A stretch of DNA of 64,000 nt from an uncultured bacterium (lineage in GTDB: Bacteria > Patescibacteriota > Saccharimonadia > Saccharimonadales > Saccharimonadaceae): assembly GCA_937922985.1 (NCBI GenBank), contig CALAKV010000038.1:16995-80994 (forward strand), written 5' to 3'. The notes under the pieces were generated by a model. That model searched no databases. It saw only the letters and a list, made by a program, of their open reading frames with translations, and was not told the DNA's origin. The translations under genes and the position numbers were made by a program. Below, in pieces: positions 16,975-25,533 of the stretch. The first letter of the stretch is position 1. Each line of letters opens with the position of its first letter.

Positions 16975-18744
16975 TTATGCGCTATCAGACGCAACCCTAT
17001 TGACTTCTTCTAATGTTGTAATTCCTGTTAAAGCTTTAAGATATCCATCTTGGCGCATTGTAATCATCCCTTGCGCCATTGCTACTTTTTGAACCTCGTG
17101 TGAAGTTGCATGTTTAATGATAAGCTGTTGAATTTCTTCGGTCACCTCCATAACTTCATATAAACCTGCACGCCCTTGATATCCACCCGGTGTCTGGGGT
17201 GTGTCACGGCCCTTCACAAGAGTATAAGACTTTTGGTTTGCAAGAGGTAGATTTTTATATCCCAAATCAGCTGAAACTCTTTCTACTTCATCTGGTGTTT
17301 TTGGCAGTAAATGACCTACAGTCTCGATAATGCTTTGCGTTTCAAGCGGTGAAGATTGATAAGTATTTCGCTTGGCCGCAACCCTTCGAACGAGCCGCTG
17401 ACCAATAATCGTATTCACCGTTGAAGCGATCAAGAAAGGTTCAATCCCCATATCAATCAAGCGAGGCAAAATTCCGGCAGCAGAGTTGGTGTGAAGTGTT
17501 GAAAATACTAAGTGTCCAGTTAATGCGGCCTGAACGGCAAGGTTGGCTGTTTCACCATCACGAATTTCTCCAACCATCACAATATCAGGGTCAAGACGCA
17601 AAATAGAGCGCAATCCCGCTGCAAAAGTTAATCCAACTTCAGCATTAACTTGAATCTGATTTACACCGTCCATCTTATATTCAACAGGGTCTTCAAGCGT
17701 AATAATGTTTACCGAATCATCTTTAATCTCTTTAATCAATGCATAAAGCGATGTTGATTTACCAGAACCAGTTGGACCAGATGTTAAAACCATTCCATTT
17801 GGAGCAGCGATTCCCTTTCGAATTGTTCGAAGAGCTCGCCCAGCGTATCCCATTTCTTCAAGATTAAAAGAATTACCCGTTTTATCAAGCAAACGAATCA
17901 CGACTTGCTCGCCCCAAACAACTGGCGAGATAGCGATACGAAGGTCGACTTCTTTATCTCCAACAGCAACGGCAAACTGACCATCTTGCGGCACGCGGTG
18001 CTCATCGATCTTTAAGCTTGAGAGAATCTTAATACGTGAAATTAAAGCCGGCTCAATACTCTTTGGCAAATTCATAATTTCTCGAAGAACACCGTCTATT
18101 CGACAGCGAATTTTCAAAGATTTTTCAAGCGGTTCAATATGAATATCGGATGCTTTTGCACGAACAGCATATTCCAAAATTGTATTCAAAGCTTTCGAAA
18201 TCGGTGAGTCCTGCACAATTGTTTGAACCTGCCGTTTCGATTCTGCTTCCGCCTGAGTTTGCGCATCAACATTTTCAGCCAGAGCATCAACACCGGAAAG
18301 ATCAGTTTTATATTGGTCTAAAATATGCCTAATTGATTTTTGGCTCGCCATAAATACTTTTAGAGGGCGCTGAATTAGACTAGAAAGATAGTCAACGGCT
18401 TGAATGTTAGTGGCATCAAGCATTGCAACAGCAATTCGCCCCTGAACTTCAGCAATTGGAACCGCCATATTTCGTTCAGCAATATCAACTGAAATTAAAT
18501 CAAGAGTCTCTTGCGGAATGGTAGTATTTTCAAGATTGACATAGGGAATCCCCGAAACATGAGCTGTAGCGTGAATAATAATTTCATTATCAAGAAACTT
18601 ATGCTCAATCATATACGACATTAGAGACTGATTATTCAAACCAGCCTCTTTTATAGCCAACTCAATTTTTGATTCTTGAATAAGACCCTCTTCAACAAGG
18701 ATTTTCGCAAGTCTATCCTGAATATCATTGGTTAATAATGTCAT
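16975..18744 (-). CDS. pilB: Pilus extension ATPase PilB (GspE family)
   Basis: Assembly ATPase of 589 residues. The N-terminal MshEN-type domain (1-150) is followed by the catalytic core with GPTGSGKSTSLYAL, IITLEDPVEYK, DPDIVMVGEIRD and GHLVFSTLHTNSA. The four-Cys zinc motif found in many PilB/GspE proteins is absent in the C-terminal region. It is followed 12 nt later by pilT. Confidence 0.95.
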   Translation of the reverse strand: MTLLTNDIQDRLAKILVEEGLIQESKIELAIKEAGLNNQSLMSYMIEHKFLDNEIIIHATAHVSGIPYVNLENTTIPQETLDLISVDIAERNMAVPIAEVQGRIAVAMLDATNIQAVDYLSSLIQRPLKVFMASQKSIRHILDQYKTDLSGVDALAENVDAQTQAEAESKRQVQTIVQDSPISKALNTILEYAVRAKASDIHIEPLEKSLKIRCRIDGVLREIMNLPKSIEPALISRIKILSSLKIDEHRVPQDGQFAVAVGDKEVDLRIAISPVVWGEQVVIRLLDKTGNSFNLEEMGYAGRALRTIRKGIAAPNGMVLTSGPTGSGKSTSLYALIKEIKDDSVNIITLEDPVEYKMDGVNQIQVNAEVGLTFAAGLRSILRLDPDIVMVGEIRDGETANLAVQAALTGHLVFSTLHTNSAAGILPRLIDMGIEPFLIASTVNTIIGQRLVRRVAAKRNTYQSSPLETQSIIETVGHLLPKTPDEVERVSADLGYKNLPLANQKSYTLVKGRDTPQTPGGYQGRAGLYEVMEVTEEIQQLIIKHATSHEVQKVAMAQGMITMRQDGYLKALTGITTLEEVNRVASDSA

Positions 18745-18771
18745 TACATTCCTTTTTGAGTTATTTAGTAT

Positions 18772-18990
18772 TTATTGTCCAATATTAACTTGAACTGTTG
18801 GATTGATAGCATCCTTATTAAAAATTTCACTACTTGGTTTTACATATTCGTTCGAAATTGGTTCAGTAGTCTTAACCTCATAAGTTTGCTCAGAAAATCC
18901 ACCCTGAGCCAAAGAGTTAATAACTAGATATGAAATCAAAACGCTAAAGCCCGCAATCAAAACAATCATCGCAATATCAGTTTTTTTCAT
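18772..18990 (-). CDS. Small single-pass membrane protein of the pilus operon
   Basis: The 72-residue protein has one N-terminal transmembrane helix (about 6-28) and a polar extracytoplasmic tail. It occupies the position of PilP in pilMNOP operons but is too short and lacks the lipobox and beta-domain, so a PilP assignment is not justified. Its start overlaps the stop of the PilO-like gene by 1 nt. Confidence 0.7.
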   Translation of the reverse strand: MKKTDIAMIVLIAGFSVLISYLVINSLAQGGFSEQTYEVKTTEPISNEYVKPSSEIFNKDAINPTVQVNIGQ

Positions 18991-19856
18991 TATTTCGATC
19001 CTCCTGTAGTGCTTGAGTTTTGAGTCTTACCAGTTCCAGTTGTAGAAGTTGCTGGTTTTGCAGTTTCGTCTGCTTTAACTTTCTTGCTTTCAAGCTTCAT
19101 TGTATATTTAGGATAATAGTAGGCTTTTGCAGAAAAGTTAAGACTAAATCGGTTAAGTGAACGCTCGAATTTAAAACTCGTAATATTTATTGCTCGAATT
19201 GATCTTTCCGTCTTTCGAACAGTGTTAATTAGGTTATTAAGTGCTTCATCTTGAGTTTTAGCGGCTTGTGCTGAATTTGAGCCTTCACCCTGAAAACCTG
19301 CAGAAATTGTTGCTGAGAATTGAATATCTTTCACACCCTCTGGGATTTTATTTGGATCTTCAGTACCACTAGTTGCTGATGAGCTAGAGGAATTTGATGC
19401 CGAGCTTGAGCCTGAAAGACTTTTGTTTGCAGAATCAGAAGAATCAATACTAAATGAATCAAGAGTTACACCTTCAGAAAAAATATTCTTTTCAAGGCTA
19501 GCTGCAAGAGCGGCAGCGTTCTCACTATCAGGTAAGGCATCAGCAATAACGCGCAAACCGCCGTCTTCGGCATTAGATTTCAATTTTCGCTCATTAAGAT
19601 TCGGATCGGTCTCTAATGAGCTTAATTTACTCTTTAAATCTTCAATATTTTGGATATTTTTTTGAATTGTTGAAATACTTTTATCTTGTTCGCCAAGAAC
19701 TTTAGCATTAAATGTAAAAATCCTAAAAAGATAAATCATCCCAACAACAGATGCGCCAGCAATCAAGGCAGCGCCAGCAACTGCTAAAAACATCGTTTGA
19801 TTAGCCTTATTGATGGCGTTTCTCTTCAAAAAAGCTACTTCTTTATTTTCACCCAT
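18990..19856 (-). CDS. pilO: PilO-like alignment-complex protein
   Basis: The 288-residue bitopic protein has a short cytoplasmic N-terminus, one transmembrane helix (about 23-48), a coiled-coil stretch (55-85), a Ser-rich linker (about 150-170) and a ferredoxin-like C-terminal domain. Position after pilM and pilN supports PilO, part of the inner-membrane alignment complex. The family diverges strongly in sequence, so the name rests on context and topology. The end is Thr/Ser/Gly-rich. One-nt overlaps join it to both neighbours. Confidence 0.72.
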   Translation of the reverse strand: MGENKEVAFLKRNAINKANQTMFLAVAGAALIAGASVVGMIYLFRIFTFNAKVLGEQDKSISTIQKNIQNIEDLKSKLSSLETDPNLNERKLKSNAEDGGLRVIADALPDSENAAALAASLEKNIFSEGVTLDSFSIDSSDSANKSLSGSSSASNSSSSSATSGTEDPNKIPEGVKDIQFSATISAGFQGEGSNSAQAAKTQDEALNNLINTVRKTERSIRAINITSFKFERSLNRFSLNFSAKAYYYPKYTMKLESKKVKADETAKPATSTTGTGKTQNSSTTGGSK

Positions 19857-20623
19857 TATTTATTCTCCTTTTCAGAATCTTTTTTTGAATTTTGAGTAAA
19901 AATTCCAGCAGGAACCTGAATAGTTGAGTCTGTTACATTCTTTCGACCAAGAGCTTTTACAGCAAAGTTTTTCGAAGAAAATTTCAAAGCTGCTTCATTT
20001 AATTTAAAGTTAACAGCAAAACGCAAAACATTTTGACCTTGTTCATTAGCTCCAAGCGAGCTTTCGTTTCGAACAACTGATCCTTCATCAGCAAGCATAC
20101 AGATATTAGCGTCTTTCTCAACTTCACTAGCCTTACATTGAGAGCCTTCACCGTCATAAATAATTTGTGAATATTTAATTGTTTTAATAAAAGCTTCAAG
20201 GGCTGGGAAACCATTGCCTGCTTGACCTTCAATTGAAACGATTCGAGTTTCAGGGTCATAATTCACTGCAGAAAACTGAACAGCGTTTTCACCAGTAGTC
20301 TGAATTGCTGGTAAAATTGTCCCAATCAATCGTGAAGTATCTGGTGAAGCATTTCTAATTTTTTGAATTGCATTAAGCTGATTTCGAAGAGTAGCCGCTG
20401 TTTCCCCATCTTTAATTTTTTGCATATCAGCAAATTTGTCTGAAATCTCATTAGTTTTTAAACCCATAACAAATTGCTGACCTTGAGTTGTCAAGAATAA
20501 TAAAACTACTCCCGCAAGCATCGCACCACCAATAATTATAGATACAAAAGTAACTATATTTCGAAGTTGCTGAGCTTTAATAAGATCGCGTTTAACATCT
20601 GGCAAAAGGTTAATTTCAATCAT
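19856..20623 (-). CDS. pilN: PilN-like alignment-complex protein
   Basis: The 255-residue bitopic protein begins MIEINLLPDVKRD, matching the conserved INLLP motif by which PilN binds PilM. A transmembrane helix (about 25-47), a coiled coil and a periplasmic-type alpha/beta domain follow. The gene lies directly after pilM with a 1-nt overlap. Confidence 0.85.
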   Translation of the reverse strand: MIEINLLPDVKRDLIKAQQLRNIVTFVSIIIGGAMLAGVVLLFLTTQGQQFVMGLKTNEISDKFADMQKIKDGETAATLRNQLNAIQKIRNASPDTSRLIGTILPAIQTTGENAVQFSAVNYDPETRIVSIEGQAGNGFPALEAFIKTIKYSQIIYDGEGSQCKASEVEKDANICMLADEGSVVRNESSLGANEQGQNVLRFAVNFKLNEAALKFSSKNFAVKALGRKNVTDSTIQVPAGIFTQNSKKDSEKENK

Positions 20624-21672
20624 TATTTGTTACTCCTTTCGGCCAAACCTACAGCAACCGCAAATTCATTTCCAACGCTTGCAACCTGCTGTTGATATTT
20701 CGCAGGAACATTAACATTTTGGAAAGGATTTGCAGAATAAGACTGAATTCCAGTTTTCGAAGAAACATATTCTGGCATTTGTGGAATAATTCCAGAAAAT
20801 CCTGAAAGTGAAATTACCCCAACTTGAGCATTTTGGTATTTTGTTCCTAAAAATTTTATTGATTTAGCGATTTCTTGAACGAAATTTTCAAGAGTCATTT
20901 CGATGGCTCTAAAAACTTGGCCCTCTAGTTTATCTTGGGCTAAGCCGAATTTCATAATAAATTGTCGAGCTTGATCTTCTTTAATGTTCAAATTTTGAGT
21001 AGCAGATTTAACCAAGCTTGATACTCCAGTAGGAATTGTACGAACAAGCCTTGGAGCACCTTGATACACAATAGATAAGTCAGTAGAAAGCTCACCCATA
21101 TCAATAATTAGCTGAGCCTGGTCGGACTGGTTAGGCATAAACAAAGCACGAGTCATTGCTAAAGAATCAGGTTCGCTCGCAACTACATTTAAGCCTAGAC
21201 CTTCAATAAATTCCATCTTCTCTTCACTATAAGTTTTAGCTGTACTTGCAAGTAAGATCTCCAATGAATCAGGGTTGGAAGGAGATTCTCCAAGAAGAGC
21301 CCAGTCGACTTGAGCGTCATCAACCGCCATTGGAATATACTGGTCAACTTGATATTTTATATTTTTTTGTAATTCTCGCATATCCTGCTTTGGTACTTCG
21401 AAAATTGTCGTGAATGTCTTCTGGGACGTAAGACTAATCGCTACATTTTTTGTTTTAATATCGCTCTGCCCGATCATTGTTGAGATAATTTCTCCCAAAC
21501 GACGACGGCTTTCATCGGAATTACTCAAAACCAATTGAGGGTCAACCGATGTATAACCGAGACCAACCAAATTCCAAGAATTCTCTCCAGCTTTCTAAAG
21601 TTGGACAGCACGAATCGCATTTGTTCCAATATCTAACGAGAAGAAATCGCCCACACCTTTAATATTAATCAT
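20623..21672 (-). pseudogene. pilM: pilM interrupted by an in-frame amber codon at codon 26
   Basis: PilM is the actin-like cytoplasmic ATPase fold that anchors PilN. Reading from ATG 21670-21672 gives a proper PilM N-terminus (FSLDIGTNAIRAVQL, the phosphate-1 motif). TAG follows at 21595-21597, and the same frame then continues for the whole remaining protein (VGLGYTSVDP onward, through IIDMGELSTD and ISLSGFSG). A TTG at 21568-21570 with GGAGAG about 12 nt upstream could restart translation, giving 315 residues without the first nucleotide-binding strand pair. TAG ends several other genes here, so it is not recoded genome-wide. It may be a nonsense mutation, assembly error or readthrough. 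The downstream pil genes look intact. Confidence 0.8.
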
Positions 21673-21771
21673 GCCTCTATTTTAACATAAACGTAATTAA
21701 AAAATCAAGCTTTTTTATTTTTATTTTACAAACTTTTATGTTAAAATAAAAAGACATTAAAAGGAGATTTT

Positions 21772-22848
21772 ATGAGTTTATCAATTGGAATTGTTGGACT
21801 ACCAAATGTTGGTAAATCAACACTATTTAACGCACTAACTAATAATGATATTTTAGCAGCAAATTACCCTTTTGCGACAATTGAGCCAAATACTGGAATT
21901 GTGCCAGTGCCAGATTTGCGCTTAAATAAATTAGCTGAAATTTATGGATCGCAAAAAATTATTCCAGCAACAGTAACTTTTGTTGATATTGCTGGGCTAG
22001 TTGCGGGAGCTTCGAAAGGTGAAGGTTTAGGTAATAAATTTCTTGCAAATATTCGCCAATGTGACGCAATTGTTCATATTGTTCGAGCTTTCGTGAACAA
22101 TGATATTGTTCATGTTTCGAATGAAGTTAACCCAAAAAATGATATTGAAGTTATTAATACTGAGTTGATTTTAGCAGATATTCAAACTATCGAAAACCGC
22201 TTGCCCAAACTCCAAAAAGAAGCAAAGGCAAAACCAGCTCTTCGAAAACAAGCTGAATACTTGAATAAATTAGTTGAACAACTTCAAGCTGGAGTTCTTC
22301 TCTCTTCAATAGAAGATTTAGATTACGAAGCAATTCAAGATTTACATTTACTAACCGCAAAACCTGTAATTTATGCGTTCAATGTTGATGAAAATACTTT
22401 AACCGATGAGACTAAAAAAGAAGAACTTTCAAAAATGGTTCTTCCTGCAAAGTCAATATTTGTATGCGCTAAGTTAGAGGAAGAGCTAAAGGGTTTAAGT
22501 GAGGAAGATTCAAAAGATTTACTCGAAAGCTACGGAGTTCAAGAAACTGGCTTAAATCAGATGATTCATGCTGCCTATGACACGCTTGGGTTACAAAGTT
22601 ATATGACAGCAGGACCAAAAGAAGTCCATGCCTGGACAATCAAAAAAGGATGGACAGCCCCACAAGCTGCAGGAGTAATTCATACAGATTTCGAAAGAGG
22701 TTTTATTGCTGCACAAGTTATCGACTTTAACGATTTAATTGAAGCTGGAAGTGAGCTTGAAGCAAAGAATCGTGGAAAAATTCGAACTGAAGGCAAAGAA
22801 TATATTATGTCACCAAATGATGTTGTTGAATTTAGGTTTAACGTTTAA
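21772..22848 (+). CDS. ychF: Redox-regulated ATPase YchF / OLA1 family
   Basis: Ribosome-associated P-loop ATPase of 358 residues. G1 is GLPNVGKST, the FDIAGLV-type G3 reads [17 protein letters not shown], and the NVDE segment replaces NKxD of true GTPases. A coiled-coil insert and a C-terminal TGS domain (about 275-358) complete the family architecture. The start has AAGGAG 8 nt upstream. Confidence 0.96.
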   Translation: MSLSIGIVGLPNVGKSTLFNALTNNDILAANYPFATIEPNTGIVPVPDLRLNKLAEIYGSQKIIPATVTFVDIAGLVAGASKGEGLGNKFLANIRQCDAIVHIVRAFVNNDIVHVSNEVNPKNDIEVINTELILADIQTIENRLPKLQKEAKAKPALRKQAEYLNKLVEQLQAGVLLSSIEDLDYEAIQDLHLLTAKPVIYAFNVDENTLTDETKKEELSKMVLPAKSIFVCAKLEEELKGLSEEDSKDLLESYGVQETGLNQMIHAAYDTLGLQSYMTAGPKEVHAWTIKKGWTAPQAAGVIHTDFERGFIAAQVIDFNDLIEAGSELEAKNRGKIRTEGKEYIMSPNDVVEFRFNV

Positions 22849-22854
22849 GATAAT

Positions 22855-22889
22855 AAAAACCGCATATAATGTTTTGCGGTTTTTATTTT
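22855..22889. terminator. Bidirectional terminator between ychF and tlyA
   Basis: A 10-bp perfect stem AAAAACCGCA / TGCGGTTTTT closes a 10-nt loop, with T tracts on both strands. Confidence 0.75.
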
Positions 22890-22896
22890 GTATAAA

Positions 22897-23619
22897 TTAT
22901 TTATTCAATACTTTCAGAACATAGAATCTCTCTTGATTACCCTTAGAGCCTTTTACTCCACTATCTCTTTTATTTTTTATGTATAAATTATTTATACGAC
23001 ACCAATTTTCGAATTCTTGAAGTATTCTTCTTCGATATGAATTATTTTTAACGATACCGTTAGTAGTTCCATTTTTACCTGCTTCGAATTGCGGCTTAAC
23101 CATTGCAATTATTAGTGTGTCTTTATTAGATAATTTCGTAACGCTCGGTAAAATTTCTTTTATAGATATAAAACTAACATCAATAACAACTAAATCAATT
23201 TTTTGACTCGTGTTAAAATCTCTTATATCTGTTTTTTCATGAAGTTCAACTTTTTTGTTCACTCTTAACTTTGGATGAAGTTGGTTTGTACCAACATCGA
23301 CAGCAATAACTTTTTTTGCACTATTCCTCAATGAATAATCTGTAAATCCACCAGTGCTTGAACCAACATCTAAAACAACTTTATCTTTAAAATTAATTTT
23401 CATTATTTTTGCAACACTTTCAAGCTTAAGACCTGCCCTTGAAACATATTGAATATCTTGAAGGAGCTTTATATCTGAATCAATATTAGTAAAAAATCCA
23501 GGCTTAGTCCTTTTTATACCATCAACAAAAACTTTACCCAGTTTAATATAGCTCTCAGCCTGAGAACGGCTATCAACTATCTTTCTTTGAGTTAATAAAA
23601 TGTCTAGTCTAGTTTTCAC
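22897..23619 (-). CDS. tlyA: TlyA-family rRNA methyltransferase (S4 + FtsJ-like)
   Basis: Predicted 2'-O-ribose methyltransferase of ribosomal RNA, often called hemolysin A. The chosen GTG at 23617-23619 begins VKTRLDILL, the normal family N-terminus; the open frame runs 18 codons further up without a better start. The S4 RNA-binding domain covers 1-60. The Rossmann methyltransferase has DVGSSTGGFTDYSLR and VVIDVSFIS. TATAAT ends 7 nt before the GTG and no Shine-Dalgarno is present, so the mRNA is probably leaderless. Convergent with ychF. Confidence 0.88.
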   Translation of the reverse strand: MKTRLDILLTQRKIVDSRSQAESYIKLGKVFVDGIKRTKPGFFTNIDSDIKLLQDIQYVSRAGLKLESVAKIMKINFKDKVVLDVGSSTGGFTDYSLRNSAKKVIAVDVGTNQLHPKLRVNKKVELHEKTDIRDFNTSQKIDLVVIDVSFISIKEILPSVTKLSNKDTLIIAMVKPQFEAGKNGTTNGIVKNNSYRRRILQEFENWCRINNLYIKNKRDSGVKGSKGNQERFYVLKVLNK

Positions 23620-23739
23620 ATTGTATATTATACCACATTTTATCTTAAAAATATATACAGGCTTATTGTTCAATTTTTTTATACAATAAAAATAAGCTGG
23701 TTCTTAAAATTCCAGCCTATTTCTTAATAATAACCTTAA

Positions 23740-24300
23740 TTATTTTTGGCGTTCTCGATACTCACCAGTTGAAGTGTCAACAGAGATGATGTCATTCTCC
23801 TTAATAAAGGCAGGTACTTTAACTGTAATTCCAGTTTCAAGTTCAGCATCTTTCAAAACGCTTGAAGTTGTATCACCTTTTACCACATTTTCAGTATAGA
23901 CAACTTTTAACCAAACATTTTTTGGTAACTCAATGTTAATAACCTTCCCATCAAAAAATTGCAAATTTAATTCTTCTGCTTCTTTCAAATATCCAGCAGC
24001 TTCATCAATAATTTCCTTTGAAAGTTGAAATTGCTCAAAAGTCTCTGGGTCCATAAAATGAAAATCTTCACCGTCATTATAGAGATATTGAACTTTTTTA
24101 TTCGAAACCTCTGCTGGTTCAACTTTATCTTGACCCTTAAAAGTTTTTGGCAATAAAGCCCCCGTAATAAGGTTCTTAATTTTTAAACTTACGATGCTTC
24201 CACCACGACCAACAACTTTTTGGTTATATTCAACCACTCTATATGGCTGACCATCAAGCTGAAAAACTACACCTTTTTTTAGATCAGTTGGCTGATACAT
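23740..24300 (-). CDS. efp: Elongation factor P
   Basis: Relieves ribosome stalling on polyproline. The 186-residue protein has the three usual OB-like domains. The tip of the domain I loop reads VVGRGGS, so Arg32 stands where many bacteria have a modified Lys (PGKG). Arg at this site is typical of EF-Ps rhamnosylated by EarP in some proteobacteria, or may act unmodified. Spacing to rpsR is 71 nt. Confidence 0.96.
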   Translation of the reverse strand: MYQPTDLKKGVVFQLDGQPYRVVEYNQKVVGRGGSIVSLKIKNLITGALLPKTFKGQDKVEPAEVSNKKVQYLYNDGEDFHFMDPETFEQFQLSKEIIDEAAGYLKEAEELNLQFFDGKVINIELPKNVWLKVVYTENVVKGDTTSSVLKDAELETGITVKVPAFIKENDIISVDTSTGEYRERQK

Positions 24301-24371
24301 TTTCCTCCTTAAATTATTTTAAAAATAAATCTTCCCTACCCAGTTTTGAGCAAGGAAGATTCGAAAATCAA

Positions 24372-24572
24372 TTAAGCATTTGTTACGAATGCTAGCAACG
24401 CCAAATGACGAGCTCGTTTGATAGCAACTGTCAATTGTCGTTGTTGTTTAGCGCTCAAACCAGTTTTTGTAGCTGGCTCAATTTGACCATAAATGTTAAC
24501 AAATTTTTGCAAAGTTTTAACATCTCGGTAATCAAAATACGCTGGGATTTCTCGTTTAAATCGTTTAGCCAT
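24372..24572 (-). CDS. rpsR: 30S ribosomal protein S18
   Basis: The 66-residue protein has the family core [20 protein letters not shown] and [23 protein letters not shown]. It lacks the Cys found in some S18. It is third in the rpsF-ssb-rpsR operon; rplI (L9), which often follows, is not present. Confidence 0.97.
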   Translation of the reverse strand: MAKRFKREIPAYFDYRDVKTLQKFVNIYGQIEPATKTGLSAKQQRQLTVAIKRARHLALLAFVTNA

Positions 24573-24589
24573 TTTACTCCTTAATTAAA

Positions 24590-25021
24590 TTAGAATGGAA
24601 TATCGGATAGGTCGATTGGTTCATCTGAAAAGTCATCGCCGATAGTTGGCTCTTCATTTTTTTGTACTGAAGATGCGCTTCCACTGCGATTTCCATCACT
24701 CACAAAGCTAAATTCTTCAACTACAACATCAATCGCACTTCGATTTTTGCCAGTATCTTTATCTTGCCAAGTTCGTTGTTGCAAACGACCGCTCACAAGT
24801 AGTTGGCGACCTTTCGAAACATATTTTGAAATTGTTTCGCCAGTTTTACCCCAAGCAGTACAGTTAATGAAGCTGGTTTCTTCTTGGCGTTCACCGTTGG
24901 TACTATTCCAAGTTCGGTTGATAGCAAGAGTGAAACTTGCAAGATTTTGGCCGTTTGGAGTTGTTCGAAGTTCTGGGTCTGCAGTTAAGTTTCCCATCAA
25001 AATTACTTTGTTAAAAGCCAT
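24590..25021 (-). CDS. ssb: Single-stranded DNA-binding protein
   Basis: The 143-residue protein has an OB-fold (1-105) with MGNLTADPELR, TSFINCTAWGKTGE and KGRQLLVSGRLQQRTW. A short acidic linker ends in DLSDIPF, the protein-interaction tip. It is located between rpsF and rpsR, as in most bacteria. Confidence 0.97.
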   Translation of the reverse strand: MAFNKVILMGNLTADPELRTTPNGQNLASFTLAINRTWNSTNGERQEETSFINCTAWGKTGETISKYVSKGRQLLVSGRLQQRTWQDKDTGKNRSAIDVVVEEFSFVSDGNRSGSASSVQKNEEPTIGDDFSDEPIDLSDIPF

Positions 25022-25046
25022 AACTATCTTCTATCCTATTCTTAAA

Positions 25047-25358
25047 TTATTTTTCTTCTGATTCTACAACTGGTCGTGCTTCTGCTTTAACAAGCAAATA
25101 TCGCAAAACTTCGTCGGTAATGTTCAAAGTGTTACTGATTTTTAGAGGTGCAGCAGCTGGAAGTTTAACATCCATTGCAACATAAATTGCAAAATCCTGA
25201 ACTTTAATAGTGTAAGCAAGTTTTTTCTTGCCCCAGTTGTCTTCTTTTGCAATTTCACCGCCGTTAGCAGTAATCAAACTTCGAACCTTATCAAGCACTT
25301 TTTCAAGATCGCTTTCGAAGTCTGGATGAACAAGAACTGTAAGTTCGTAATCCTTCAT
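25047..25358 (-). CDS. rpsF: 30S ribosomal protein S6
   Basis: The 103-residue alpha/beta protein begins MKDYELTVLVHPDF and contains WGKKKLAYTIKVQDFAIYV, the family core that contacts S18. First gene of rpsF-ssb-rpsR, with AAGGAG before the ATG. The 175 bp upstream (25359-25533) are AT-rich and no other feature is recognised. Confidence 0.96.
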   Translation of the reverse strand: MKDYELTVLVHPDFESDLEKVLDKVRSLITANGGEIAKEDNWGKKKLAYTIKVQDFAIYVAMDVKLPAAAPLKISNTLNITDEVLRYLLVKAEARPVVESEEK

Positions 25359-25533
25359 TTTTACTCCTTTGGTTAAAGCCTATTCTTTCAAATAAGCTGA
25401 GCTAATATTCTTTTAAATTATATCATTTTTGGAGAAAAAAATCAATAAAACTCTAATATTTCTTTAATTTTAAGAATCTATTAAAATATTAATAATAGAT
25501 ATTTAGATTTTCGAAAATAAAAAAATCGGCAAA

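Noticed and set aside
18772..18990. Calling the 72-residue membrane protein PilP
   Set aside because: It has the right position but no lipobox and no room for the PilP beta-domain.
20623..21672. Genome-wide reassignment of UAG to a sense codon
   Set aside because: UAG ends several genes in the window (for example at 39433-39435, 53607-53609 and 58221-58223), so pilM is an isolated case.
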